Shown: one piece after another, positions 10,781 through 20,749 of the stretch
Position numbering within the stretch: position 1 is the stretch's first letter
Layout of the letters: every line of letters begins with the position of its first letter
Assembly: GCA_037176845.1 (NCBI GenBank)
Contig: JAYKXP010000257.1
Coordinates: forward strand, 1-44,735
Direction: 5' to 3'
DNA length: 44,735 nt
Source of the DNA: Paramarasmius palmivorus
Taxonomy: Eukaryota; Basidiomycota; Agaricomycetes; Agaricales; Marasmiaceae
Notes under the pieces: generated by a model
Databases searched by the model: none
The model's input: the letters and a program-made list of their open reading frames with translations, nothing else
What the model was told of the DNA's origin: nothing
Program-made: the position numbers and the translations under genes

Positions 10781-13736
10781 TAGGTGGCAGTTATCACAAC
10801 GACTTTTGCAAGAATTTGTGATAAGAGTTTTTGCAAAAGCGGAGGACAAGTAATACAGGCAGATAAGAGGTACTGTCCGCTTTGGGTGCTTCCAAATTGG
10901 GAAGGATGATTCCCACACCTTCTGGAAAGGGAACAGGCCGCTTTTTTGAGATCTGGAGATATTCCCACACCGCTTTTGGCATCCCAAAATGGAAGGTGCT
11001 CTTTCCATGATGTAACAGTGCGCTTTTTGGGCGCTTTTTTTGCGGAAAAATTATTCCCACACCTCCTGACATGATCTGGGTGCCTCCCTACTCCGCTTTT
11101 GGCTTCCCAAAATGGAAGGTGGCCTTACCTCATTATTTTCCACCTGGAATCAATGCATTGGGGGGCTATTGGGGCATGCTGGGGGGCTATAAAAATCGCA
11201 TTTTTGAGGGAATATGTTCCAATATGTTCCAAAAGCATGCCCCTGCAATTGGGGGGCAGGGGAATGCAAAAAAAGCGGTCCAAATATGGTAATTCAGGAA
11301 AATGGCCTGTTGGATCTTGGGCTACAGGCCAGATATTGACATGGGGTAAGTTGGAGGACCTAGATACATTAAATACAAGCCTGGGGACACCAAATAGTAC
11401 ATAGATTGGTGGGATAATGGTGCTTAAATATGAAAAATACTGAAAATCTCCGAAATTAGGGGAATAAAATTACAGGATGGGATGTAGTGCAGCTGGGGCT
11501 TGGATATTGTAAATCAGAGATGATATATATGTCCCCTTGCTTCGTTTACAATCCTGGAGAGCTGCCTATTTTTCCAGATTTATTACAGCCAAATTCGCTT
11601 TTTTTGGACATTGGTAATACTATACCACAGGGAATGATTGGGATGGGCTAATTCTTGCTCATAACCCACTTTATGGTGTATAGATGATGAATATATACTT
11701 GCACAAGCACTCCTGTATGTGCAACACCTTGTTCAATCCAATGTATTGTACAGTTATGTAACACAGGCAGTAGTAGATGAATAGCACCTCAGGGAAGCAT
11801 CCCAGCACCAAGGGGAGTTCAGAATCGAGTTCAGGCACCCAAAATACACTTTCCTACTATGAAAGGACATTTTCTGAATACATCTGTATGTTGCTACATA
11901 AAAAATACATAAAAAATCGCATTTTTAGGGGTTTTTTTGTACTGGAGCATGGGGATTGCTCCTAAAATCACCAAAAATGAATGAGAGACCGTTCACTATG
12001 CATAGAACAGGAATATGAATTGCCTCCATGTATCCCATGACAGGAATCCATATGCCAGACTAATCAATTCCTGCACAATTACAGAAAACATGTACTATGG
12101 ATGTAGTATTGCAAGAATTGATCTGGGGCCTTGGGGAACCTCAAAATCAAGTTCAGGATGAAAAATCAGTCAAGAATATATCCAGGGTTGAAAGGGATCC
12201 AATCACTGTAGCTTGAGATATGTATCTGACAAGTTATATGCTTATAGTTAACATATATTGCACATATACTTGTGCATTTAACTTGATGTATGCATATTGA
12301 AGTCAATTGTGGATGGATTTCCTTCAAACCTGGATATGTTCTTGACTGATTTTTCATCCTGAACTTGATTTTGAGGTTCCCCAAGGCCCCAGATCAATTC
12401 TTGCAATACTACATCCATAGTACATGTTTTCTGTAATTGTGCAGGAATTGATTAGTCTGGCATATGGATTCCTGTCATGGGATACATGGAGGCAATTCAT
12501 ATTCCTGTTCTATGCATAGTGAACGGTCTCTCATTCATTTTTGGTGATTTTAGGAGCAATCCCCATGCTCCAGTACAAAAAAACCCCTAAAAATGCGATT
12601 TTTTATGTATTTTTTATGTAGCAACATACAGATGTATTCAAAAAATGTCCTTTCATAGTAGGAAAGTGTATTTTGGGTGCCTGAACTCGATTCTGAACTC
12701 CCCTTGGTGCTGGGATGCTTCCCTGAGGTGCTATTCATCTACTACTGCCTGTGTTACATAACTGTACAATACATTGGATTGAACAAGGTGTTGCACATAC
12801 AGGAGTGCTTGTGCAAGTATATATTCATCATCTATACACCATAAAGTGGGTTATGAGCAAGAATTAGCCCATCCCAATCATTCCCTGTGGTATAGTATTA
12901 CCAATGTCCAAAAAAAGCGAATTTGGCTGTAATAAATCTGGAAAAATAGGCAGCTCTCCAGGATTGTAAACGAAGCAAGGGGACATATATATCATCTCTG
13001 ATTTACAATATCCAAGCCCCAGCTGCACTACATCCCATCCTGTAATTTTATTCCCCTAATTTCGGAGATTTTCAGTATTTTTGATATTTAAGCACCATTA
13101 TCCCACCAATCTATGTACTATTTGGTGTCCCCAGGCTTGTATTTAATGTATCTAGGTCCTCCAACTTACCCCATGTCAATATCTGGCCTGTAGCCCAAGA
13201 TCCAACAGGCCATTTTCCTGAATTACCATATTTGGACCGCTTTTTTTGCATTCCCCTGCCCCCCAATTGCAGGGGCATGCTTTTGGAACATATTGGAACA
13301 TATTCCCTCAAAAATGCGATTTTTATAGCCCCCCAGCATGCCCCAATAGCCCCCCAATGCATTGATTCCAGGTGGAAAATAATGAGGTAAGGCCACCTTC
13401 CATTTTGGGAAGCCAAAAGCGGAGTAGGGAGGCACCCAGATCATGTCAGGAGGTGTGGGAATAATTTTTCCGCAAAAAAAGCGCCCAAAAAGCGCACTGT
13501 TACATCATGGAAAGAGCACCTTCCATTTTGGGATGCCAAAAGCGGTGTGGGAATATCTCCAGATCTCAAAAAAGCGGCCTGTTCCCTTTCCAGAAGGTGT
13601 GGGAATCATCCTTCCCAATTTGGAAGCACCCAAAGCGGACAGTACCACCTATCTGCCTGTATTACTTGTCCTCCGCTTTTGCAAAAACCCTTATCACAAA
13701 TTCTTGCAAAAGTCGTTGTGATAACTGCCAACTATA
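10781..13736. mobile_element. Foldback (long terminal inverted repeat) element, 2956 bp
   Basis: The left arm (from TGGCAGTTATCAC at 10785) and the right arm (ending at 13730) are inverted copies about a centre at 12257.5. Positions paired across it keep the constant sum 24515 from the outer ends to about 12200/12315, so the 1.4-kb arms have no net indel and only scattered substitutions. The central loop is about 100 nt and carries no gene. Mirror-image open frames in both arms (for example 11777-11965 and 12738-12550) only reflect the symmetry. Each arm holds sub-repeats (ATTCCCACACC; GCTTTTGGC-TCCCAAAATGG). The 10-bp target duplication and long inverted repeats suggest a non-autonomous Mutator-like element, but no transposase is present to prove it. 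It is inserted in Helitron coding sequence. Confidence 0.8.
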
Positions 13737-13746
13737 TTTGTAAAAG
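13737..13746. repeat. Target-site duplication (right) of the foldback element
   Basis: TTTGTAAAAG, the partner of 10771-10780. Confidence 0.65.
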
Positions 13747-15642
13747 TATAGGTACATCTGGTGGAGCACCTCTCGCAAAAGAACCTCGATCTTTCACTCT
13801 GCGATTATTCTTATCGGCAGTGCGCTTCCCTTTTTTAGCTGTTGCCAAGTACGATTTCAGTCTTCTTCAGAGCGTGGACCGACATTCTTTTTTCTCGTAT
13901 GGTATCCCATGGATGTAAAGAACAGTTCTCAACCTGTTCACGTTGAGGTTCACCGTCTTTGAAATGCTCTCCAACAGTCGCATCTGAACGTCCGATAGCT
14001 CTGGCATTTCTCTGACCTGTGACTGTATAGACTCTCGAACTTCTCGACATCCCGACGGAGGTGACACAGGATGGGGACGGTCTGAGGTGAGACCGGTCTG
14101 CACGCTGTCTTCACAAGCCGTATCTTGATCAGCTACGCAATGCCCTTTCGTTAAATGCGACAGTATAGATAGCTCCAACTCAGCGCGTTTTATACCTGGA
14201 ACAGGCTGGAGACCATGAAAGATGGCCATAGATTTCAGCTCCCGTTTGTTTTTACTAGAGATTGATTCGAGGATATCACTAAGCGATGACAACTCATACT
14301 CAGTGCCGCTGTGTGCTTTAGTCACCGTATAGAACGGAACACTTGGTACGTTTCTCAAACGATCAGAAAGGCAATGTTGAAGTGCAAACTTCGTATCTTT
14401 GCAGAGATTGGCAATGGATAATAAAGGATGACGAGGCATCAAGGCCCCCAAAACCAACAGTAACCTATCGGTTTCCAGTTCCTTGTTGCTTGCCCTCTGT
14501 AAGGCTTGGAATAGCTCAAACACCAAGTCTCTCGGGGAAGAGAAAGACGCAGAAAGATGTTCACAGGTACATCTGAATCCATCAATCTGTACTCCTGAAG
14601 GGCGATGCAAATTAAAGAGAAAGCAGTCACCTGAGAATAGATGCCGGACAAGCATAATCCTCAGCTCTTTGATCATGCTATCTGCAGCGCGTTCTATGCC
14701 ATGTCTAGTACATTGTTGACGGAGATCGTCCCAGCTACCAAGAAGGGGTGAGGACGAGGGGCTGATTAAAATGTCCCTAGCAAGACATTCACTGGAAGAC
14801 AAGGCTGGCATCGTCGTGCTCTGAACTGGATCGTTTTCGTTGGGGCAAACATCAGGAAAATCGTCGTTATTCATGGCAGCTGTAGATCTTCGAACAGGAC
14901 CGGTATCTGAGTCTAAATCCATTTGTACATCATCAAGAGTCTCAGTATGCAAAGTCGAAGAAGACGTTGTTCTCGACGAGCTCGAGCCTCCTACATGACC
15001 AGTATCTGGGTCTAAATCCATTGGTATATCATCAACAGTCTCGGTATGAAATGTCGAAGGAGACGGTGTTCTCGACGACCTAGAGCCTCCTCGTGGGTCT
15101 GTGACGAAAGATAATTATAAGTGTCGCGGAATTGAGCAATCGAGGACCTCACCTCCTTTGCTAGAGAAATAGCGCCATTCCCAGGTATCCGGAGAAAACG
15201 AGAATTCCCCAGTCCCATAAACTTCCCTACAGATGCCAATCCAATCTGATCCGAACGTGACATCAACGTCTAGTTGCGGCATTGGAACCAGATGAAAAGA
15301 CACGCAACCAAAGGTGATACCGACACGACTAGTAGCGACATCGATGGAGCCCTTCAGAGGCAGGCGAGTAGCAGGTCGATCAACGTGAAGTATTCGTTTT
15401 GCACAGTCGTAGGAAATCCTGGAAGTCTGAAGTGTAATGTCATGTTTGACTTCGATTGCTGAGCCGTTCAAAAAGTATAGGGAGTCTTGGGGAGCCATAC
15501 TGCGAAAGTCTTTCGCTGTCGTGGAAGAGAAAGGAAGATGTAGAAACATGGCTGTGCTTATGCCTGGACCTGGCCAAAACCTGCCGTACGATGCCACGTG
15601 GCTCATTATCAAATCGGAAACGCGTAAGTAGACTCCTTTCAA
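13747..15642 (-). pseudogene. N-terminal part of the Helitron-locus protein, interrupted
   Basis: Exon 1 is 15642-15153 and exon 2 starts at 15098; the 54-nt intron 15152-15099 has GTGAGG and TCACAG ends and matching phase. Exon 1 contains LVPMPQLDVDVTFGSDWIG. Just after the intron a 32-residue unit is repeated twice (core HTETVDDIPMDLDPDTGHV, then HTETLDDVQMDLDSDTGPV). The following region has short helical repeats (ELRIMLVRHLFSG, LKSMAIFHGLQPVPGIKR) resembling the SAP-like segments of fungal Helitron proteins. The frame hits TGA at 13867-13869 and is open again immediately after it, through a basic KKGKRTADKNNRR stretch up to the foldback element. The TGA fits a CGA-to-TGA change. The part before 15642 is uncertain. 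Confidence 0.6.
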
Positions 15643-16237
15643 AGCTCGACAATGTAACGTCTCCCTTGTCCACTTCCTTATGCCCCGCCACGAGAGAAAA
15701 TCCGGTTTTCAAAGCAACAAGATTAGCGCCTACTTCAAGAATGGTCGAAAACCAAGACCACAAACCAAACCCCATCCAGAAAGAAAGAAGGGTCAGGGTT
15801 ACGGTACGAAATCACTGTCCATGATATCACCGTCTAACAAGAGAATCATTGCAAGGTATTACAACGCAGGCTGTGAGCGCAACTCCCCCCTACGAGCATT
15901 CCAACGTGGAGAAAGAAGTACAATAAAAGCTATGTGCATTTGACCTGTACGAGTTCACACCAAGACGTTTATCCAAATCTAAGGCAATCGCAAAACAGCG
16001 ACTGGCGGTACGGACCATCTGTAGGAATGTCAAGGTTATATAGATGGACCCGCGCGTTTGAAATGGGTTTGAATCCACCACAGAGTGTAAGTTTGCAAAT
16101 CGACTTCGATGTGTTGTCGATGATACTTTAGTCAGATACACAAACTGCTAGTTGACGCACACGGAGCGCTCATAGAAGACCGAAAGAATTGCTGCTTAGA
16201 CGAACTTCTGTAGAAGGCCTACAGCGAACGAAGTCAG
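15643..16237. other. No supportable gene
   Basis: A minus-strand frame at 15775-15630 (GFGLWSWFSTILEVGANL) may be a remnant upstream of the Helitron-locus protein, but no splice joins it convincingly. Nothing else can be supported. Confidence 0.35.
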
Positions 16238-16892
16238 TTACACGGGCAACATCTCTGTATTTGGTCTGTTCTGACTACACGGATCCCCCAGGGGAAACAC
16301 TTTCAAAAAGGTTTTGGCTTGATATCCCAATCCAATCAATACGCCAGCTGGAAGATTTTGAATACACCAAACACACCTTTCAATCACCTCCTCTACCACA
16401 TGGAAACGTTCAGGGAGAGCCGATTCAATCTGTCCGTTGGCCTCTGTCACTACAAGAACCGACCCTCGGCAAGGTTTGTACGAGAAGCCTTTGTTTTCAC
16501 TTCTTCTTCGACGATGGTTATGGGGGTTGTTAAAAATGTGATATGTTACTCCATCCCTCGTTATTGAACGCGATTTGTCACGAAAGCAATGAACACCTTT
16601 ACTCATATGCGTCGCTATCCAGGGCCAGATCAGGAGGTGTTCAGGATGGCTGTATTCTGCAATTCCGTGGTCTAACGGAACTGGGACAACCAACAGACCC
16701 GGCAAGGAATGCGGCAAGAAATATCCAGTAAACCAAGTCGTGTAAGGCTGAAAGCAGTCGTCGTGAGAACAGCACGAAAACTGTGCGGCAGGTGGTGCTT
16801 ACTGGTTCATGGTTTTCAATTGCCGAACACAGACACGTAATGTCGTTTTTGTCAGGGTTTTTGGGCAGGAGGTACAAAGCGTTGGAACCCAT
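16238..16892 (-). CDS. Hypothetical protein (199 aa, 2 exons)
   Basis: Exon 1 is 16892-16803 and exon 2 is 16747-16238. The 55-nt intron has GTAAGC and TTTCAG ends and phase 0 on both sides. The protein starts MGSNALYLLPKNPDKND and continues with FLPHSLPGLLVVPVPLD and a basic NHRRRRSENKG patch. An alternative is that 16901 is an internal acceptor (CTCGCAG) of a longer gene starting upstream. No family is recognised. It is divergent from the gene at 17000, with about 107 bp between the predicted starts. Confidence 0.4.
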
Positions 16893-16999
16893 AACAAGAA
16901 CCTGCGAGTTTTCGGGGGAGCACAGAAGGCCAGGTGTGTTTCATATCCTTCTTGCACGATATTTAACCCATTTTCACAAAGTAGATTGACGAAATCACG

Positions 17000-17871
17000 A
17001 TGACTAAGATTGACCTCGCAAGAAGAAATCGGGTGATCGCCATATTATCAGCCTATCTCCAGCCGAATCAGTTAAACGAGTTCTTTCTTCTGTTGGCCCA
17101 GTCTCAGGCGGTCATAGTAGGATCTACGGTTCTGGAAGCCTTGAAGTTGCTGGAGTTTGGGAAACGAGCTCCGGACCTGGATGTGTTGGTTTCGAAGGGA
17201 CAGGGTAGCTGTTTGGCAAAGTTCTTCATACGCTCAGGGCAAGCATTTTTGTTTTTTATTACGAAACACTGAGGTTGACTGCCTGTAGGTACGCTCGGCG
17301 AGCTGCAGAAGTCTATCCACATTACGAACCGTTCACCAAACAAGTCACGACATTTGTTCACTATCGTTCACCCCCTATACACTTAATAGAAACCAACTCG
17401 GCCACCATTTGGCCTCACGTTTTGGCGTGTCCCACTACGGCATCTGCTTCGCTGATGTCATCTACACACATTATACTGCTATATCCCGAACTAACTATGG
17501 ATCGGATATCCGTTGTTCGCAATTCGAACTTTCCGCCACCCCAGCAAGACGACGTTTTCCATCAGAGGATGAAACGACATGGCTTCGTCAGCTACGTCGG
17601 AAATGGCAATAAAGCAATCGAAGGAGCGTTCTCTGTATGTCCAGGTCTGGTTAGGAGACTGAGAGGGGCTCAAGGCATCACCGGTATTCGCTGGCAGGAA
17701 TCCACGGAATGGAGCCTCACTGGCCAAGAGGATTTCATATCAGAAGGCTGGCGAAGCAGATTTCTCCAGGGCGATTTTGGATTCATGTGGCAGTTTCAAA
17801 CTCACTGCAGCGATCAGAACTGTCGATTTAAGAGAATGAACACATTGCCTGGATTGGACGGATATCTGTAG
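17000..17871 (+). CDS. Nucleotidyltransferase-fold-like hypothetical protein (273 aa, 2 exons)
   Basis: Exon 1 is 17000-17238 and exon 2 is 17289-17871. The intron appears to be GC-AG (AG|GCAAGC ... CTGTAG, 50 nt); splitting a Gly codon there restores a single frame. After an N-terminal helix (LARRNRVIAILSAYL), the segment AVIVGSTVLEALKLL followed by PDLDVLV matches the minimal nucleotidyltransferase pattern hG[GS]...[DE]h[DE]h. Exon 2 carries FTKQVTTFVHYRSPPIHLIE and HIILLYPELTMDR, which fit the later strands seen in a large Agaricomycete family of such proteins, and ends with a Cys/His-containing tail. The substrate is unknown. Many fungal members look catalytically minimal, so activity is not assured. 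A shorter GT-AG intron (donor in the T-run at about 17250) would also keep the frame but looks poor. Confidence 0.55.
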
Positions 17872-17932
17872 AGGTCGGTTCTATATATATTTTACAACGA
17901 ACAATGTAAAGACAGGAAAGTAAATACAATAT

Positions 17933-18755
17933 CTATGATACGAGGCGCTCGTTCTTCAGGATAAGCAGGTCAACTCGCTGCAATTCAAGGACCAAATCCT
18001 GCTGAAACTTCAGTCGGTGCCGTTTCAAGTCATGGGACGCACTCACCTTGCGGCCGGTCCTACCAGACATATGAAGCACACGGAAAATACGCAGGCCGCC
18101 AATGATCACCGCACCATTTCCAAGTGCACTGACTGGAACTCTTCGACCACGATATGTAACCTGTGGAACAGGTAAGCGAGGTTTTGCAGGGGAGCAAAAT
18201 AGCGAACTCGCCCGTGTATTTTTAGTGACTACAACTGGAATCTGACTCATCGAATGTTCGGGTTCTTGTTGAATGGGAAGGAGTAGTCTTCTCCGTACGT
18301 TGTTCAAGACTGCACATTGATGTCGGCCAATGGCATCGATGTCCCCTTGGAAAACAGGATCGACCAAACGACTGATTACATCCGTGAATGTGGTCCCCAC
18401 TCTTATAACTGCAGTAATTGCACCAAAAGGTGTCTAAACACCGGTTTTCAGAAGATATCTATCAACCCAAAGGTGGACGTACCCGATTAATTGCAAGCCA
18501 ATCCATTTCAGGACCCTCCTTCAACTCAACCATCCCAAGCACACTAGGAACCAGCGCTTGTGGAAAAGCCACCGTGAATTCTTCCCAGTAACTGTATACC
18601 TGTCCTTGGAAATATTCCATCCGTGCGCAAATTTTGAGATCGTTCCATACATCAAGCCGGACAAGACTGTAGCGATGTCGAGCAAGGATTCTGGCAAAGG
18701 CCCTTTCGTCAAAAAGAGAGGAAGACATTGACGCGATACACCTACCGGGAGACAC
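17933..18755 (-). CDS. Hypothetical protein (257 aa, 2 exons)
   Basis: Exon 1 is 18755-18483 (91 codons) and exon 2 is 18433-17933 (ending TGA). The 49-nt intron has GTACGT and GTTTAG ends, phase 0. The N-terminal part looks globular (ARILARHRYSLVRLDVWND, WEEFTVAFPQALVPSVL). The junction reads DWLAINR-TPFGAITAV. The C-terminal third is basic and helical (SHDLKRHRLKFQQDLVLEL). There is no signal peptide or membrane segment. A second in-frame Met lies 9 codons in. I do not recognise the family. It is tail-to-tail with the nucleotidyltransferase-like gene (62 bp apart). Confidence 0.5.
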
Positions 18756-19023
18756 TCAGTCGTTTTTATGTGGATGAGAGAAAACGGCAAAAGTAAGGAA
18801 TGTCAGCGATTCGAGAAATAGATGTCATCATGCCGACATTTCAGTGGACGTGCCGCGGCAAAGAAAAAAAAAAGTGAGCGGCATCCAAATGGCTCGATTC
18901 TGTCCCTGACGGCATACTGCCTGGCCTTCCTTAGTTCCCAATCAACACAACGAAATGTTTCGGAACACAAGATACATGAACAAGCAAAATCGCTACTATT
19001 ACATCAAAATGGAACAGCCTATG

Positions 19024-19566
19024 TTAGATATCCATCTGAGTTTCTTCTTCCCCATCCACCTGCATCCTATCCTCGTCTCTCTGACCATTCGGAGTACCGG
19101 ACTGTACGTTACCCTGCGACGCCTCACCCTTCTCTGCACTCTTCGCAAATCGGAGTCGCTCGGACCTGCGAGTGCCAGGACGTGGTGGGGGATACACCAG
19201 TTCGTTTTCTTGGTTACCCTATATCCTTGTAAGAGTTGCTTCAACCTACGGACGACCCAGCTCTCGACTCACCTTTTTCACCAGCTTGGTACGCTTCTTC
19301 TGGAGCCTATCCTACGGCGGGATGAGAAATTTCGACTGGAGAATACATTGTCGTACCTCTGCGTTCTGAGGGGGTTGCAAAACGATATCTTCTAATTCTC
19401 GCAAGACACTCGCCATTGGTTTTCGCGGGGCTTTACCTAAGAAGTGCATCAGCAAAGAAGAAATCGATAGGACGAACTACTCACCTCCCGTAGTCATACG
19501 GGCGTACTTCTTGATCGGAGAGGAGCGTTTCGGAGAAGGCGATTCCACTTTCTTGGTACGAGCCAT
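19024..19566 (-). CDS. Small protein with a histone H3 tail-like N-terminus (131 aa, 4 exons)
   Basis: Exons are 19566-19485, 19436-19357, 19311-19273 and 19218-19024. All three introns (48, 45 and 54 nt; donors GTGAGT, GTACGA, GTGAGT) keep phase. After Met removal the protein would begin A-R-T-K, as histone H3 does. After a basic Ser/Pro spacer (KVESPSPKRSSPIKK) it reads YARMTTGGKAPRKPMAS, matching the H3 stretch ARKSTGGKAPRKQLA in order and spacing between the Gly-Gly-Lys and Pro-Arg-Lys motifs. No histone fold follows. Instead there is a helix (SVLRELEDIVL), a basic linker, GTRRSERLR and an acidic tail. From known H3 biology, ARTK is read by PHD-type domains and the GGK/PRK lysines are acetylation sites; that this protein mimics the tail is inference. 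It is divergent from the BTB-like gene at 19835. Confidence 0.6.
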
Positions 19567-19834
19567 AATGCAGGGACCATATCCGAAGGAGAAGTCAAAT
19601 TTATACGCTGCAGGACCTGTCACGTTCCACAAAAAGTTCGCTATACTGATTACTTCCGTGCCGTAGCGGCAACAATGGCCGATTTTCAGGTGATCGCAAA
19701 ACGTTTCATGTGGAAGAGTCAGCAGTTGCTAACTGTCAGCACCATTAGTTGCACAAGCGGCATTCACGGCAGGACCAACGGGGCCAACCCAGCTGGAAGC
19801 TTTCCTCTCCGTACCCACCACAATCCCACTCCAT
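19567..19834. promoter_or_regulatory. Shared intergenic region between divergent genes
   Basis: 268 bp separate the start codons of the H3-tail-like gene (minus) and the BTB-like gene (plus), so both promoters must lie here or overlap the genes. I see no clear TATA box or symmetric operator. Confidence 0.4.
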
Positions 19835-20535
19835 ATGGAGGATCCAAGTAACAGCTTCGATGAGGAAGACCTCATTCCACCGAGCCTTCCCCCGGCATAC
19901 CTGACAGCGAGCATGTATCGTTGGAGAAGAGTGTGTGGAATAGGGATCAATGTGAAATTTACAGTCAGCGGTGTCGATACCGGCGTGTTAGCACACCTTC
20001 CATTACTCGCCTCGTTAAGTGCCCACTTTGCCAACGCTGCATCAAACGAAGGAGGTGGTGAACGAAGAAACTTAGTTGTGGTCAACATCAACAATCTAAG
20101 TGAAGAAGCGGTACGGAATTTCATAGGTACGTCGCAGTTCTAAGTTTATGTGCCCGCACTTGACGTTCTCCAGATCTCATTTACCACATCGACAATCCCG
20201 ATGTCGTGCTAGCCAAAGTGTGCCATTGTTGTCAGTCAATCCTCGAGACAGAGAGGATCAACGCCGTAACACATCTCATGGGCATGGTACAATTCGCAGA
20301 AGAATGGGGATTTCCGATACTTTCCGAGCTAATCCAACTCACCTTGATTGGGAGGAGAGTGTTATCCGCTCATAATGTCGGCTACAGTGAGTTCCCCTCA
20401 GTCACGCTCGTGATTTTTCCTAACCGTTTTCTTGAAGTACTATCTCATGTGAACATGATAGGGGCACGGCGATTAGTGTGTGCTTGTTACAAATTCACCG
20501 AGATGATTGTGAACTATAACATCGAAAACAATTAG
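19835..20535 (+). CDS. BTB/POZ-like protein 1 (200 aa, 3 exons)
   Basis: Exons are 19835-20126, 20174-20386 and 20438-20535, with both introns in phase 1 (GTACGT...CTCCAG; GTGAGT...TTGAAG with a CTAAC branch site). The block VKFTVSGVDTGVLAHLPLLA followed by SAHFANAA matches the BTB core (substrate-adaptor fold): strand-turn-strand, then an A-H-x3-L-x4-S-x2-F helix. Exon 2 holds the later helices (IDNPDVVLAKVCHCCQSI, FAEEWGFPILSELIQ). BTB proteins commonly dimerise or bridge targets to cullin-3. Whether this diverged member does so is unknown. It shares exon 2 length (213 nt) and both intron phases with the gene at 24369. Confidence 0.6.
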
Positions 20536-20749
20536 CGTGTTATTGTACGACATATCAATCGATGTTCAGCAGAATCGGCGGCTTCGAGGCACTCAGAGGC
20601 ACAGTGTGGCAAAGCTGTCACATGCGTGTCCCCTCGGGGTTCCAGGCCTGCGAAGAGTCATTGCTTTTACACTCCTCATTCAATTTCAAAGCGACGGATG
20701 CTGTGTAATAACCGATTCGTAAGAAGAGCGGCAGCCTCTATTTTAAACG

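Noticed and set aside
10709..13743. Mirror-image open frames in the foldback arms
   Set aside because: They occur in both arms only because the arms are inverted copies. No start context, domain or splice pattern supports coding.
16806..16989. Minus-strand exon read as a second nucleotidyltransferase-like gene
   Set aside because: GSNALYLLPKNPDKND resembles the motif superficially, but the continuation (FLPHSLPGLLVVPVPLD) does not follow the family. It is listed as hypothetical instead.
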